From contig JBJMLO010000011.1 in assembly GCA_045805265.1 (NCBI GenBank), positions 1-64,000 of the forward strand: a DNA stretch of 64,000 nucleotides. The letters are read 5' to 3'. This document shows positions 50,080 through 57,666 of this stretch, in pieces. The notes under the pieces were generated by a model. That model did not search any database, was not told the DNA's origin, and saw nothing but the letters and a program-made list of their open reading frames with translations. The stretch is from JBJMLO01 sp045805265 (GTDB lineage: Bacteria > Actinomycetota > UBA4738 > JACQTL01). The position numbers were made by a program, and so were the translations under genes. Position 1 is the stretch's first letter, and every line of letters starts with the position of its first letter.

Positions 50080-51015
50080 TCACGACCCCCCGCCGAACCG
50101 GAGGAAGTTCGACAGGAAGAACCACATGTTGGCAGGCCGCTCCGCCATGCGACGGGTCAGGTACGGATACCACTCGTCGCCGTACGGCACGTACACCCGC
50201 ACGGGGTAGCGGCGCCGGGCCAGCTCCTGCTGGATGTCGCGGCGGATCCCGTAGAGGAACTGGTACTCCATGCGCCCCCAGTCGATGCCGCGGCGCTCCA
50301 TGAACCGGCGTGCGCCGTCGGTGAGCCGGGGGTCGTGGGTGGCGAGGTGGACCGTGTGGCCCCTGGCCATCAGCGTGGCGAACAAACGGACGAAGCTCCG
50401 GTCGACGTCAGCGCGGCGGGGGTGGGCCACGTCGGGGGGCTCGAGGTATGCCCCCTTCACCAGCCGGACGATCGAGCCCTCGGGGAGGTGCTCGACGTCG
50501 TCGGCGGTCCGGTACAGGCAGGACTGCATGGCCAGCCCCACGTGCCGGTAGCGCGCCTTCAGCTCCCGGTGCGCCCGGAGCGTGGGGTCCACGTACTCGT
50601 GGCTCTCCATGTCGATCATCACGAGGGTCCGCCGCTCGGCGGCCGCCGCCAGCACCCGCTCGGCGTTCTCCATGCACAGCTCGTAGGACACGTCGAGGCC
50701 CAGCTGGGTGAGCTTCACCGAGATGTTGGCGTCGAGCTCCTCCGCCTCGTGGACCCGCTTCAGGGCGAGGACGTACGCCTCGGCGGCGGCAGCGGCCTGC
50801 TCCGCGGAGGTGACGTTCTCTCCGAGGTGGTCGAGCATCGTCGCCATGCCCTGTCGGTCGATCTGCCGCGCCGCGTCCATACACGAGTCCAGCGACTCCC
50901 CGGCCACGAACCGCATGGCCACCGCGCGGCCGATCGCGTGCTCGGTGATCAACGACCGGAACCACCCCTGTCCGGTGACCCACAGCACGGGCGCCCGGAC
51001 CAGCGGCCCGTTCAC
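50080..51015 (-). CDS. proline dehydrogenase
   Basis: 311 residues, GTG start. PRODH barrel blocks: RFVAGE, ISVKLTQLGLDV, IDMESHEYVDPTL (flavin-site region), RLVKGAYLEP, LATHDPRL, and EYQFLYGIRRDIQ-YPVRVYVPYGDEWYPY. It oxidises proline to pyrroline-5-carboxylate with FAD, passing electrons to the quinone pool; PruA at 39990 completes oxidation to glutamate. It lies 26 nt upstream of proC. Confidence 0.94.
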   Translation of the reverse strand: MNGPLVRAPVLWVTGQGWFRSLITEHAIGRAVAMRFVAGESLDSCMDAARQIDRQGMATMLDHLGENVTSAEQAAAAAEAYVLALKRVHEAEELDANISVKLTQLGLDVSYELCMENAERVLAAAAERRTLVMIDMESHEYVDPTLRAHRELKARYRHVGLAMQSCLYRTADDVEHLPEGSIVRLVKGAYLEPPDVAHPRRADVDRSFVRLFATLMARGHTVHLATHDPRLTDGARRFMERRGIDWGRMEYQFLYGIRRDIQQELARRRYPVRVYVPYGDEWYPYLTRRMAERPANMWFFLSNFLRFGGGS

Positions 51016-51045
51016 GGCGTCCGTTCGATCGCATGCACCGGCGCG

Positions 51046-51051
51046 AGTATA
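51046..51051 (-). promoter_or_regulatory. -10 element TATACT
   Basis: TATACT on the minus strand, 30 nt upstream of the proline dehydrogenase GTG. Confidence 0.4.
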
Positions 51052-51197
51052 TGAATGCGACGACGGCGCCGCCCCCGTCACCTCGGGCGGCGGACTCCCT
51101 CGCACCTGCATGGGATCTTCACGGGACGTTCATGGTCGGGCCGCATCCTGGCCGCTAGGGTCTTTCGGGCACGGGGACATGGGAGGTTCACCGGACG

Positions 51198-51953
51198 ATG
51201 AGCGCCACGACCGAACACGCGACGACCGCCCTGGCGGCGGCCAGGGTCCTGGAGGCGGTGAAGGTCTACGGGACCGGCGCGGCATCCGTGCGGGCGCTGG
51301 ACGGCATCACGGCCGAGTTCCCCCGCGGCGCATTCACCGCGATCATGGGGCCGTCCGGGTCCGGCAAGTCCACGTTGCTGCATTGCCTGGCCGGGCTCGA
51401 TCGCCTGACGTCCGGGCAGGCGTTCATCGGCGACGTCGACCTGGGCAGCCTGAACGAGAAGCGGCTCACGCTGCTCCGGCGGGGCAAGGTCGGGTTCATC
51501 TTCCAGGCCTACAACCTGGTCCCGACCCTGACCGCCGGCGAGAACATCACGCTGCCCGCCGACATCGCCGGGGAGAAGACCGACCGGGCCTGGTTCGACA
51601 CCGTCGTCGACACCGTGGGGCTCCGCGACCGCCTCAGCCACCACCCCGCCGAGCTGTCGGGCGGCCAGCAGCAGCGCGTCGCCGCGGCGCGGGCCCTGGC
51701 CAGCCGGCCGGAGATCGTCTTCGCCGACGAGCCGACGGGAAACCTCGACTCGCGGGCGAGCGCGGAGCTGCTGGCGTTCCTCCAGAAGGCCGTGAAGGAG
51801 TACGGCCAGACCATCGTGATGGTCACCCACGACCCGACGGCGGCGGGATACGCCGACCGGGTGCTGTTCCTCGAGGACGGGCGCATCGCCGGGGAGATGG
51901 CCGAGCCGACGGCCGAGGGGGTCCTCGACGAGATGAAGCAGCTCGGGGGCTGA
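51198..51953 (+). CDS. ABC transporter ATP-binding protein (MacB/LolD-type)
   Basis: 251 residues. Walker A GPSGSGKST (51-59), Q-loop FIFQAYNLVPTLTA, signature LSGGQQQR (153-160), Walker B IVFADEP, and His-switch VTHD. It powers the FtsX-type permease encoded 7 nt downstream. Type VII exporters/mechanotransmitters of this kind move peptides, lipids or lipoproteins or remove bacitracin-like drugs. A TAGGGT (51156-51161) may be its -10, with GGGAGG before the ATG. Confidence 0.94.
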   Translation: MSATTEHATTALAAARVLEAVKVYGTGAASVRALDGITAEFPRGAFTAIMGPSGSGKSTLLHCLAGLDRLTSGQAFIGDVDLGSLNEKRLTLLRRGKVGFIFQAYNLVPTLTAGENITLPADIAGEKTDRAWFDTVVDTVGLRDRLSHHPAELSGGQQQRVAAARALASRPEIVFADEPTGNLDSRASAELLAFLQKAVKEYGQTIVMVTHDPTAAGYADRVLFLEDGRIAGEMAEPTAEGVLDEMKQLGG

Positions 51954-51959
51954 GCCGGC

Positions 51960-54482
51960 ATGTGGCGGGCCACGCTCCGGGGCCTCGTCGCCCACAAGCT
52001 CCGCCTGGGCCTCACCGCGCTGGCCGTCGTGCTGGGCGTCGCGTTCGTCGCCGGCACCTTCGTGCTCACCGACACGATCGACCACACCTTCGACAATCTG
52101 TTCGCCCAGGTGAACAAGGGGGTCGCGGTCACCGTGCGCGCATCCTCGGCGTTCGGACAGGAACGCGCGCGGGTCCCGGAATCGCTGGTGCCGAAGATCC
52201 GGGCCGTGGAGGGCGTCGCCCGCGCCGAGGGCGTCGTCCAGGGCTACGCCCAGGTCGTCGGCCCCGATGGCAAGCCCGTCGCCACGGGCGGCGCGCCGAC
52301 GTTCGGGCTCAACTGGGTGAACGCCCCGGAGAATCCGCTGTCGCTACGCGCGGGGCGGGCGCCCCGGCAGGACGGCGAGGCCGCCGTGGACCTCGGGACG
52401 GCCGAGAAGGCCCACCTGAAGGTCGGCGACCACGTGCAGGTCCTGTTCCAGGGACCGCCCGAGCGGTTCACCGTGGTCGGGCTCCTCGGCTTCGGGGACG
52501 CCGACAACCTGGCCGGGGCGACGATCGTCGCCTTCGACACGGCCACCGCGCAGCGAGTGCTCGACTCCGTCGGCAAGTTCGACTCGATCGAGGTGGCCGC
52601 GAAGGAGGGCGTGTCGGACATCGTCCTGCGCAACCGGATCGGGGCGACCCTCCCCCACGGCGTCCAGGCCATCACCGGGGCCAAGGCCTCCCAGGACGCC
52701 GCGAAGCAGGTCAAGGAGGGCCTGGGGTTCTTCCGCACCGCCCTCTTGGTGTTCGCCGGCATCGCGCTGTTCGTCGGCACGTTCATCATCTTCAACACGT
52801 TCTCGATCATCGTGGCCCAGCGGACCCGGGAGCTCGGGCTGCTCCGCGCGCTCGGCGCGAGCGGCGGGCAGGTCACCCGGTCGGTCCTGGCCGAGGCGGC
52901 GATCGTGGGGTTGCTGGCCTCCGGGGTCGGGCTCGGGCTGGGCGTCCTCATCGCGATCGGCCTGACCGGATTGCTGAAGGCCTTCGGCATCGCCCTGCCG
53001 TCCAGCGCGCTGCAGTTCCTGCCCCGGACGATCTGGGTCTCGCTGGCCATCGGGACCATCGTCACGCTGGTCGCGGCCGTCTCCCCCGCGCTCCGGGCGT
53101 CTCGGATCCCGCCGATCGCGGCGATGCGCGACGTCCCACCGCCGGCGGCGTCGCTCCGGCGCCGGAGCATCGTTGGGTCCGTGGTCACCGTCGTCGGCCT
53201 CGGCGCGCTGCTGTTCGGGCTGTTCGGCTCCGTCGGCCAGCCGATCCGGTTCGTCGGCATCGGCGTGGCCCTGATCTTCCTCGGCGTCGCCATGCTCGCG
53301 CCGCTCGTGGCCCGCCCGCTGTCGAGGGTGATCGGGGCGCCGTTCGCCCGCCTGTTCAGGGTTCCGGGCCGCCTCGGACGGGAGAACGCCAGCCGGAACC
53401 CGCGCCGGACGGCCTCCACGGCGGCGGCCCTGATGATCGGGCTGGCGCTCGTCGCGTTCGTCAGCATCTTCGTCCAGAGCCTCAAGGCCTCCGTCGACGA
53501 CGTCCTGACGAGGAGCCTGCGCGCGGACTACATCCTCTCCACGTCCCAGTTCACGGGGTTCACCCCGGCCGCGGCCCGGGCCGTCCGGGGCGTGCATGGC
53601 GTCGGCGTCGTCTCCGAGCTGCGGGGGGATCAGGATTCCCAGGTCAAGATCGCCGGGAAGACGCGCTTCGTCAGCGGCGTGGACCCCGCCACGATCGGGA
53701 AGGTGCTCGACCTCGATGTCACGTCGGGCTCCGTCGCCGGCCTGTCGAAGGGCGGAATCGTCATCAAGTCGGACGCGGTCACGGGACACGGCTGGAAGGT
53801 CGGCGACCGCATCCCGGTGCGGTTCCCCTCGGGGGGCGAGCAGCGCATCCCGCTCGTCGCGATCTTCGACGCCGACACGTTCGTGGGCGACTACCTGGTC
53901 TCGATCGACACGTTCGAGCACGAGTTCACGCAGCAGTTCGACCAGCAGGTGCTCGTCACGGCCGCGCCCGGCGTCCCCCCGGCGTCCCTTCGCGGGCCGA
54001 TCGAACGGGCCGTGAGGCCCTTCGGCAACGTGTCGGTGGACGACCAGGCGCAGTTCCGGGCCGATCAGTCGAAGCAGCTCGACGCCCTGCTGGGGCTGGT
54101 GACCGCGCTGCTGCTGCTCGCGATCCTCATCGCCCTGTTCGGGATCGTGAACACGCTCGTGCTGTCGATCTTCGAGCGGACCAGGGAGATCGGGCTCCTG
54201 CGGGCCGTGGGGATGACCCGCCGGCAGGTCCGCGGGATGATCCGGTGGGAGTCGGTGATCATCGCCGTCTTCGGCGCGGTGCTCGGGATCGTGATCGGAC
54301 TCTTCTTCGGATGGTCCCTGGTGAAGGCCCTGAAGGACCAAGGGGTCACCCGGTTCGCGGTGCCCGGCGGCCAGCTGGTGATCTACGTGATCGTCGCCGG
54401 GCTGTTCGGGGTCATCGCGGCGGTGTGGCCGGCCCGGCGTGCCGCGAAGCTCGACGTCCTCCGCGCGGTCACCGTCGAGTAG
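51960..54482 (+). CDS. ABC transporter permease (FtsX/MacB-like, duplicated)
   Basis: 840 residues. One N-terminal span (~18-40) precedes a ~220-residue extracytoplasmic domain. Then comes a three-span FtsX core (~268-380, with RELGLLRALGASGGQV and IAAMRDVPPP), a repeat of the same design, and a C-terminal FtsX domain (RTREIGLLRAVGMTRRQVRGM onward). This two-module form is typical of actinobacterial MacB-like exporters. Operonic with the ATPase. Confidence 0.93.
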   Translation: MWRATLRGLVAHKLRLGLTALAVVLGVAFVAGTFVLTDTIDHTFDNLFAQVNKGVAVTVRASSAFGQERARVPESLVPKIRAVEGVARAEGVVQGYAQVVGPDGKPVATGGAPTFGLNWVNAPENPLSLRAGRAPRQDGEAAVDLGTAEKAHLKVGDHVQVLFQGPPERFTVVGLLGFGDADNLAGATIVAFDTATAQRVLDSVGKFDSIEVAAKEGVSDIVLRNRIGATLPHGVQAITGAKASQDAAKQVKEGLGFFRTALLVFAGIALFVGTFIIFNTFSIIVAQRTRELGLLRALGASGGQVTRSVLAEAAIVGLLASGVGLGLGVLIAIGLTGLLKAFGIALPSSALQFLPRTIWVSLAIGTIVTLVAAVSPALRASRIPPIAAMRDVPPPAASLRRRSIVGSVVTVVGLGALLFGLFGSVGQPIRFVGIGVALIFLGVAMLAPLVARPLSRVIGAPFARLFRVPGRLGRENASRNPRRTASTAAALMIGLALVAFVSIFVQSLKASVDDVLTRSLRADYILSTSQFTGFTPAAARAVRGVHGVGVVSELRGDQDSQVKIAGKTRFVSGVDPATIGKVLDLDVTSGSVAGLSKGGIVIKSDAVTGHGWKVGDRIPVRFPSGGEQRIPLVAIFDADTFVGDYLVSIDTFEHEFTQQFDQQVLVTAAPGVPPASLRGPIERAVRPFGNVSVDDQAQFRADQSKQLDALLGLVTALLLLAILIALFGIVNTLVLSIFERTREIGLLRAVGMTRRQVRGMIRWESVIIAVFGAVLGIVIGLFFGWSLVKALKDQGVTRFAVPGGQLVIYVIVAGLFGVIAAVWPARRAAKLDVLRAVTVE

Positions 54483-54509
54483 GACCGGTCGCCTCCCGGG
54501 CAACGCAGA

Positions 54510-54781
54510 GGGCCCGAGAGACTTCCGGCTCGCCGCCGGCCGAAGCCGGCTGCCACCATTGGCCTCTCGGGCCCAAGTGTTCCGAGGGACCTGCCGACCC
54601 AGCCGGGGGAAGCTTCCGTGCGGCTTCCCTTTCGTTGGGCTTTGGGGCCTCCCGAGCCTCCCCACCCATCCGCCAAGGTGGCCTCCCCTAGCGGTAGAGC
54701 CGGTGCGCCCAGTCGGCCTTACGGCTTTCCCAGGGGTCCCCGTCGGGACCTTCCCCTCGGAGCCGTTGGGCTCCTCGGAAC
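54510..54781 (-). ncRNA. candidate structured RNA of unknown class (~270 nt)
   Basis: No ORF. On the minus strand the 5' nine bases GUUCCGAGG (54781-54773) pair perfectly with CCUCGGAAC (54587-54579), closing a ~200-nt domain. Inside are GGUCCC-GACG-GGGACC (54750-54735), GGAGCC-CAAC-GGCUCC (54774-54759, sharing two bases with the closing stem) and GGGAAGC-N9-GCUUCCC (54629-54607). An 11-bp hairpin follows (GGGCCCGAGAG 54574-54564 with CUCUCGGGCCC 54520-54510), containing GCCGGC-UUCG-GCCGGC, a stable cUUCGg loop on this strand. A good promoter lies directly upstream. I could not match RNase P, tmRNA, SRP or 6S consensus sequences. Confidence 0.6.
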
Positions 54782-54788
54782 GAGGCGA

Positions 54789-54817
54789 AATGTAGCGGCC
54801 CCCCCTGCCCCGGTCAA
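54789..54817 (-). promoter_or_regulatory. near-consensus promoter TTGACC-N17-TACATT
   Basis: Minus strand: -35 TTGACC (54817-54812), 17-bp spacer, -10 TACATT (54794-54789). The predicted start, 7-8 nt downstream, is at 54782-54781, exactly where the closing stem of the structured RNA begins. It is the best-matching promoter in the window and precedes no gene. Confidence 0.65.
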
Positions 54818-55010
54818 GGCCACGAACCCGCAGGTCAGAGGCCATAACTACAGGTAGAACGATCGGGAGAAAGAGTGACAAGAAGGCCCCTGTTTCCCCG
54901 CGCGCGTTCGGGTCTCAGAGAGCCGCGTTCGACATCCCGTTGGCCGCCGCTCAGCGGTCGCTAGTCCAAGCCAGACTAGTAGGGACCTCGTGCCCGTTCC
55001 TGCCCCGGGA

Positions 55011-56360
55011 TCACCGGCCAGCGCCGGGGACAGCGGCTGCCGGCTCGACGTCGTCCTCCGTGGTGACCGGGTCGGCCATTGCCGGTGCGGCCGGTCCGCC
55101 GCCGAGCACCTCCCGGTACACCTCGAGGATGTTGGCGGTCGTAGCGTCCCACGAGAACCGCAGGGCGTGCGCCACTGCGGCATCGGCCATCCGCCGCGCC
55201 CCGACCCGGTCGGCCAGCAGCGAGAGGATGCGCTCGGCGTAGTCGGCCGGGTGATGGCCGGACACGAGGAAGCCCGTCACCCCGTCGCAAACCACGTACC
55301 GCAGTCCGCCCGTGTCGGCGGCGATGACCGGAGTGCCGCAGGCCTGGGCCTCGAGCGCCACCAGCCCGAACGACTCCGACCGCGAAGGGACCAGCACGGC
55401 CTCGGCTGCCGAGTAGAAGTCGGCCAGGCGGGACTGGGGCTGCGGCGGGAAGAACACCACCCGCTCCCCGACCCCGAGCTCCGTGGCCAGGTCCATCAGC
55501 TGGGCGGCCTCGTCGCCGGCAGGCGAGTGCCCGCTGGGGCCTCCGACCACCGCGAGCACCAGGTCCGTCGTTCGCCGGGGGTCGCGGGCCACCGCCTCGG
55601 CGAACGCGCGGACGGCCACGTCGGGCCCCTTGTGCGCCTGCAGGCGTCCCACGAACAGCACCATGCGAACACCGGTCAGGTGGAGCCGGCGCCGGGCCTC
55701 ATCCCGAGGCCGTGGGAAGAACAGCTCGTGGTCCACGCCGCCCGGGACCACGCGGACCCGCTCCGGATCGGCGCCGTACAGGCCCACGAGATGTGCGGCC
55801 TCCGCCGGCGTGGGGGCCAGGATGCGGTCCGCGCCGGACACGACCCGCCGCTCCCCGTCGACGCGCTCCTCCGGCTCGGGGGTCTCCCCGGGCGCGAGCG
55901 AGCGGTTCTTCACCCGGCCCAGCGTGTGGAAGGAGGCCACCAGCGGCACCCCCCAGATCTCCTTGACCTCCTCGCCCACCCAGCCTGACAGCCAGTAGTG
56001 GCTGTGGACCAGATCGTAGCGCGCTCCGTCGCACTGCTGGCGCTCCAGGATCCCGCTCAGGAATCCCGGTACGAGATGGGGGAGCTCCCCCTTGTCCACG
56101 TTCGCGCAGGGTCCGGACTGGACCTGGATCAGGCGGTTCCCGGGCCCGATCTGCTCGACCGTGGGGACGCCACGTCCGGCGCAGCGTGTGTAGACGTCGA
56201 CATCCACACCGCGCGCGGCCAGGCGCTCCGCCACCTCGCGGATGTACACGTTCATCCCGCCGGAGTCGCCGGTGCCCGGCTGGTCCTGCGGTGAGGTGTG
56301 GAGGCTCAGCACCGCCACGCGCGGCCGATCGACGGGCGATGTGGCTGGCTGCTTCGTCAT
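55011..56360 (-). CDS. mshA: D-inositol-3-phosphate glycosyltransferase (mycothiol biosynthesis)
   Basis: 449 residues, GT4 family. MshA-specific blocks: QPGTGDSGGMNVYI near the N-terminus, LVHSHYWLSGWVG, VVPGGVDHELF, VGRLQAHKGPDV and the donor-site PSRSESFGLVALEAQACGTPV. It joins UDP-GlcNAc to inositol-3-phosphate, the first step of mycothiol synthesis, which is confined to Actinomycetota. TACCAT lies 11 nt before the ATG. The C-terminal ~35 residues are an Ala/Pro/acidic tail. Confidence 0.92.
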   Translation of the reverse strand: MTKQPATSPVDRPRVAVLSLHTSPQDQPGTGDSGGMNVYIREVAERLAARGVDVDVYTRCAGRGVPTVEQIGPGNRLIQVQSGPCANVDKGELPHLVPGFLSGILERQQCDGARYDLVHSHYWLSGWVGEEVKEIWGVPLVASFHTLGRVKNRSLAPGETPEPEERVDGERRVVSGADRILAPTPAEAAHLVGLYGADPERVRVVPGGVDHELFFPRPRDEARRRLHLTGVRMVLFVGRLQAHKGPDVAVRAFAEAVARDPRRTTDLVLAVVGGPSGHSPAGDEAAQLMDLATELGVGERVVFFPPQPQSRLADFYSAAEAVLVPSRSESFGLVALEAQACGTPVIAADTGGLRYVVCDGVTGFLVSGHHPADYAERILSLLADRVGARRMADAAVAHALRFSWDATTANILEVYREVLGGGPAAPAMADPVTTEDDVEPAAAVPGAGR

Positions 56361-56519
56361 GTCCCGAATCGATGGTAGGCGAGGATCGATCTCACTCCCG
56401 CGGAATACAACGCACGTGGGTCCCGTTCCCATCCCGACCGGGCCCGAATCCCGCCGACGCAAACGATCCGCCCCGAAATGGGACGGATCGCTCGCAGGTG
56501 ACCGCTCTTCAGTTGTGGG

Positions 56520-56891
56520 TCAGCCGACCTGCTTGGCGGCCGACCTGGTGGCCTCGACGTCTGCGCCGACGGCCTTGCGGATGCTGGTGGTCGCGGACTT
56601 GACCTGGCGCTTCGCCTGGGTCGTCTGCGTGACCGCGCGCTTGGCCGGCGCGGACTGCGTGACGTTCTTGCGCAGTTTCGCGCCCCGCGTGGCCAACCTG
56701 TCGAAGTTCTTCGTCACGCGCTTCTGCCGCTGCTTCCAGAAGCCCTTGACGTTCTTCTGGCGAACGGTCCAGAAGTCCTTGGCGTCGAACTCGCGCAGGT
56801 TGCCGGTGAAGGTCTTGGCCTTCTCCACGGCGAGGTCGCCGGCGCCGATGGTGGCGTCGAAGACCCGGGTGGCGGTGTCCTGGATCGTCAT
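56520..56891 (-). CDS. small basic helical protein
   Basis: 123 residues; GGGAGG 9 nt before the ATG, which overlaps the stop of the XRE regulator (ATGA). The sequence is almost all helix with many Lys/Arg (VRQKNVKGFWKQRQKRVTKNF) and a Thr/Ala/Lys tail; there are no cysteines or membrane spans. It resembles phasin-like or heparin-binding-haemagglutinin-type proteins in composition only. The coupling suggests it is controlled by, or works with, the regulator. Confidence 0.6.
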   Translation of the reverse strand: MTIQDTATRVFDATIGAGDLAVEKAKTFTGNLREFDAKDFWTVRQKNVKGFWKQRQKRVTKNFDRLATRGAKLRKNVTQSAPAKRAVTQTTQAKRQVKSATTSIRKAVGADVEATRSAAKQVG

Positions 56892-57547
56892 CTCGTTGCA
56901 CCTCCCTTCGCCGACGTCTCGAAGGATGGGGAGCGGGAGGCCGAAGGGGAGCCGGGTGAGGGCTTGGCTTCTGCCTGCGTCTCCGGCCTCCCGCTCGTTC
57001 GCTTCCGCGTCGCCGCCCGGGGACGTGAGGTCCCCGCGCGGTCGCGGACGGTCGTCGATCTCGGTCGCTCCGCGGCCGGGCGCCTGCCGGCGACCGGCCT
57101 GGTCCCCGTGTTCCCGGGCGCGCCCTTTACGACCACCTGGACCGCGGTCTCCACCAGCGCGTCGGTGGGGGTGGCCGCCTCGCCCGGGGGCAGGCCCTTC
57201 CGGGCCGCCCGCCGTCGGGAGGTCTCCTCCCGGAAGCTGGCATAGACCGCGAGCAGCGCCTGCTTCTGCCGCTCGGTGAGCCCCGTATCGCCCATCACCG
57301 CGGCGTGGACGTCGGGCTTGGGGTGCTCGTCCAGGATCCCGGCTTGGACGTAGAGCGTGTTCGCTGAGATGCGCAGCGCCTTGGCGATGGCCTGCATGAT
57401 CTCGGCGCTCGGCCGGCGGAGTCCGCGCTCGATCTGCGACAGGTACGGCAGGGACACACCGGCCAGCGTCGACAGCTTCCGCAGCGACATCTGCGCCCCG
57501 TTCCGCTGGCTCCTGATGAACTCGCCGAGCTCTCGCACCTTCATCAC
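56888..57547 (-). CDS. XRE-family helix-turn-helix regulator
   Basis: 219 residues from a leaderless GTG (TAGGGT exactly 7 nt upstream). The HTH is residues ~5-65 (LGEFIRSQRNGAQMSLRKLSTLAGVSLPYLSQIERGLRRPS). A middle segment with ERQKQALLAVYASFREE follows. The last ~90 residues are a Pro/Arg/Thr-rich disordered basic tail. It probably represses or activates a small regulon, including the overlapping downstream gene. Confidence 0.88.
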   Translation of the reverse strand: MMKVRELGEFIRSQRNGAQMSLRKLSTLAGVSLPYLSQIERGLRRPSAEIMQAIAKALRISANTLYVQAGILDEHPKPDVHAAVMGDTGLTERQKQALLAVYASFREETSRRRAARKGLPPGEAATPTDALVETAVQVVVKGAPGNTGTRPVAGRRPAAERPRSTTVRDRAGTSRPRAATRKRTSGRPETQAEAKPSPGSPSASRSPSFETSAKGGATR

Positions 57548-57554
57548 GGTCACG

Positions 57555-57584
57555 ACCCTATCACGCCTTGTATAACACTTGCAA
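57555..57584 (-). promoter_or_regulatory. promoter TTGCAA-N18-TAGGGT
   Basis: -35 TTGCAA (57584-57579), 18-bp spacer, -10 TAGGGT (57560-57555), and 7 nt to GTG 57547. Confidence 0.55.
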
Positions 57585-57607
57585 ACGCTTCGATGCTCCC
57601 AGCATTC

Positions 57608-57646
57608 CCTCGATCGCGTGAGATAACGCCCCGGATGCGATCGAGG
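57608..57646. repeat. 10-bp inverted repeat CCTCGATCGC/GCGATCGAGG
   Basis: Perfect arms (57608-57617 and 57637-57646) separated by 19 nt, between the asparaginase stop and the XRE promoter. It could be a terminator stem or an operator; there is no U-tract. Confidence 0.55.
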
Positions 57647-57666
57647 ACGGAACTGTCTCGGAGACC

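Noticed and set aside
50708..54691. 1327-codon open frame across the ABC transporter genes
   Set aside because: It is an alternative frame of the ATPase and permease, rich in Arg/Gly/Pro as GC-rich shadows are; the true genes carry all ABC motifs.
54510..54781. RNase P RNA, tmRNA, SRP RNA or cobalamin/TPP/c-di-AMP riboswitch
   Set aside because: I looked for the conserved cores (for example GAGGAAAGTCC, GGTTTCGAC, GGAAGGAAGCAG, CTGAGA and B12-box sequences) and did not find them; the class is left open.
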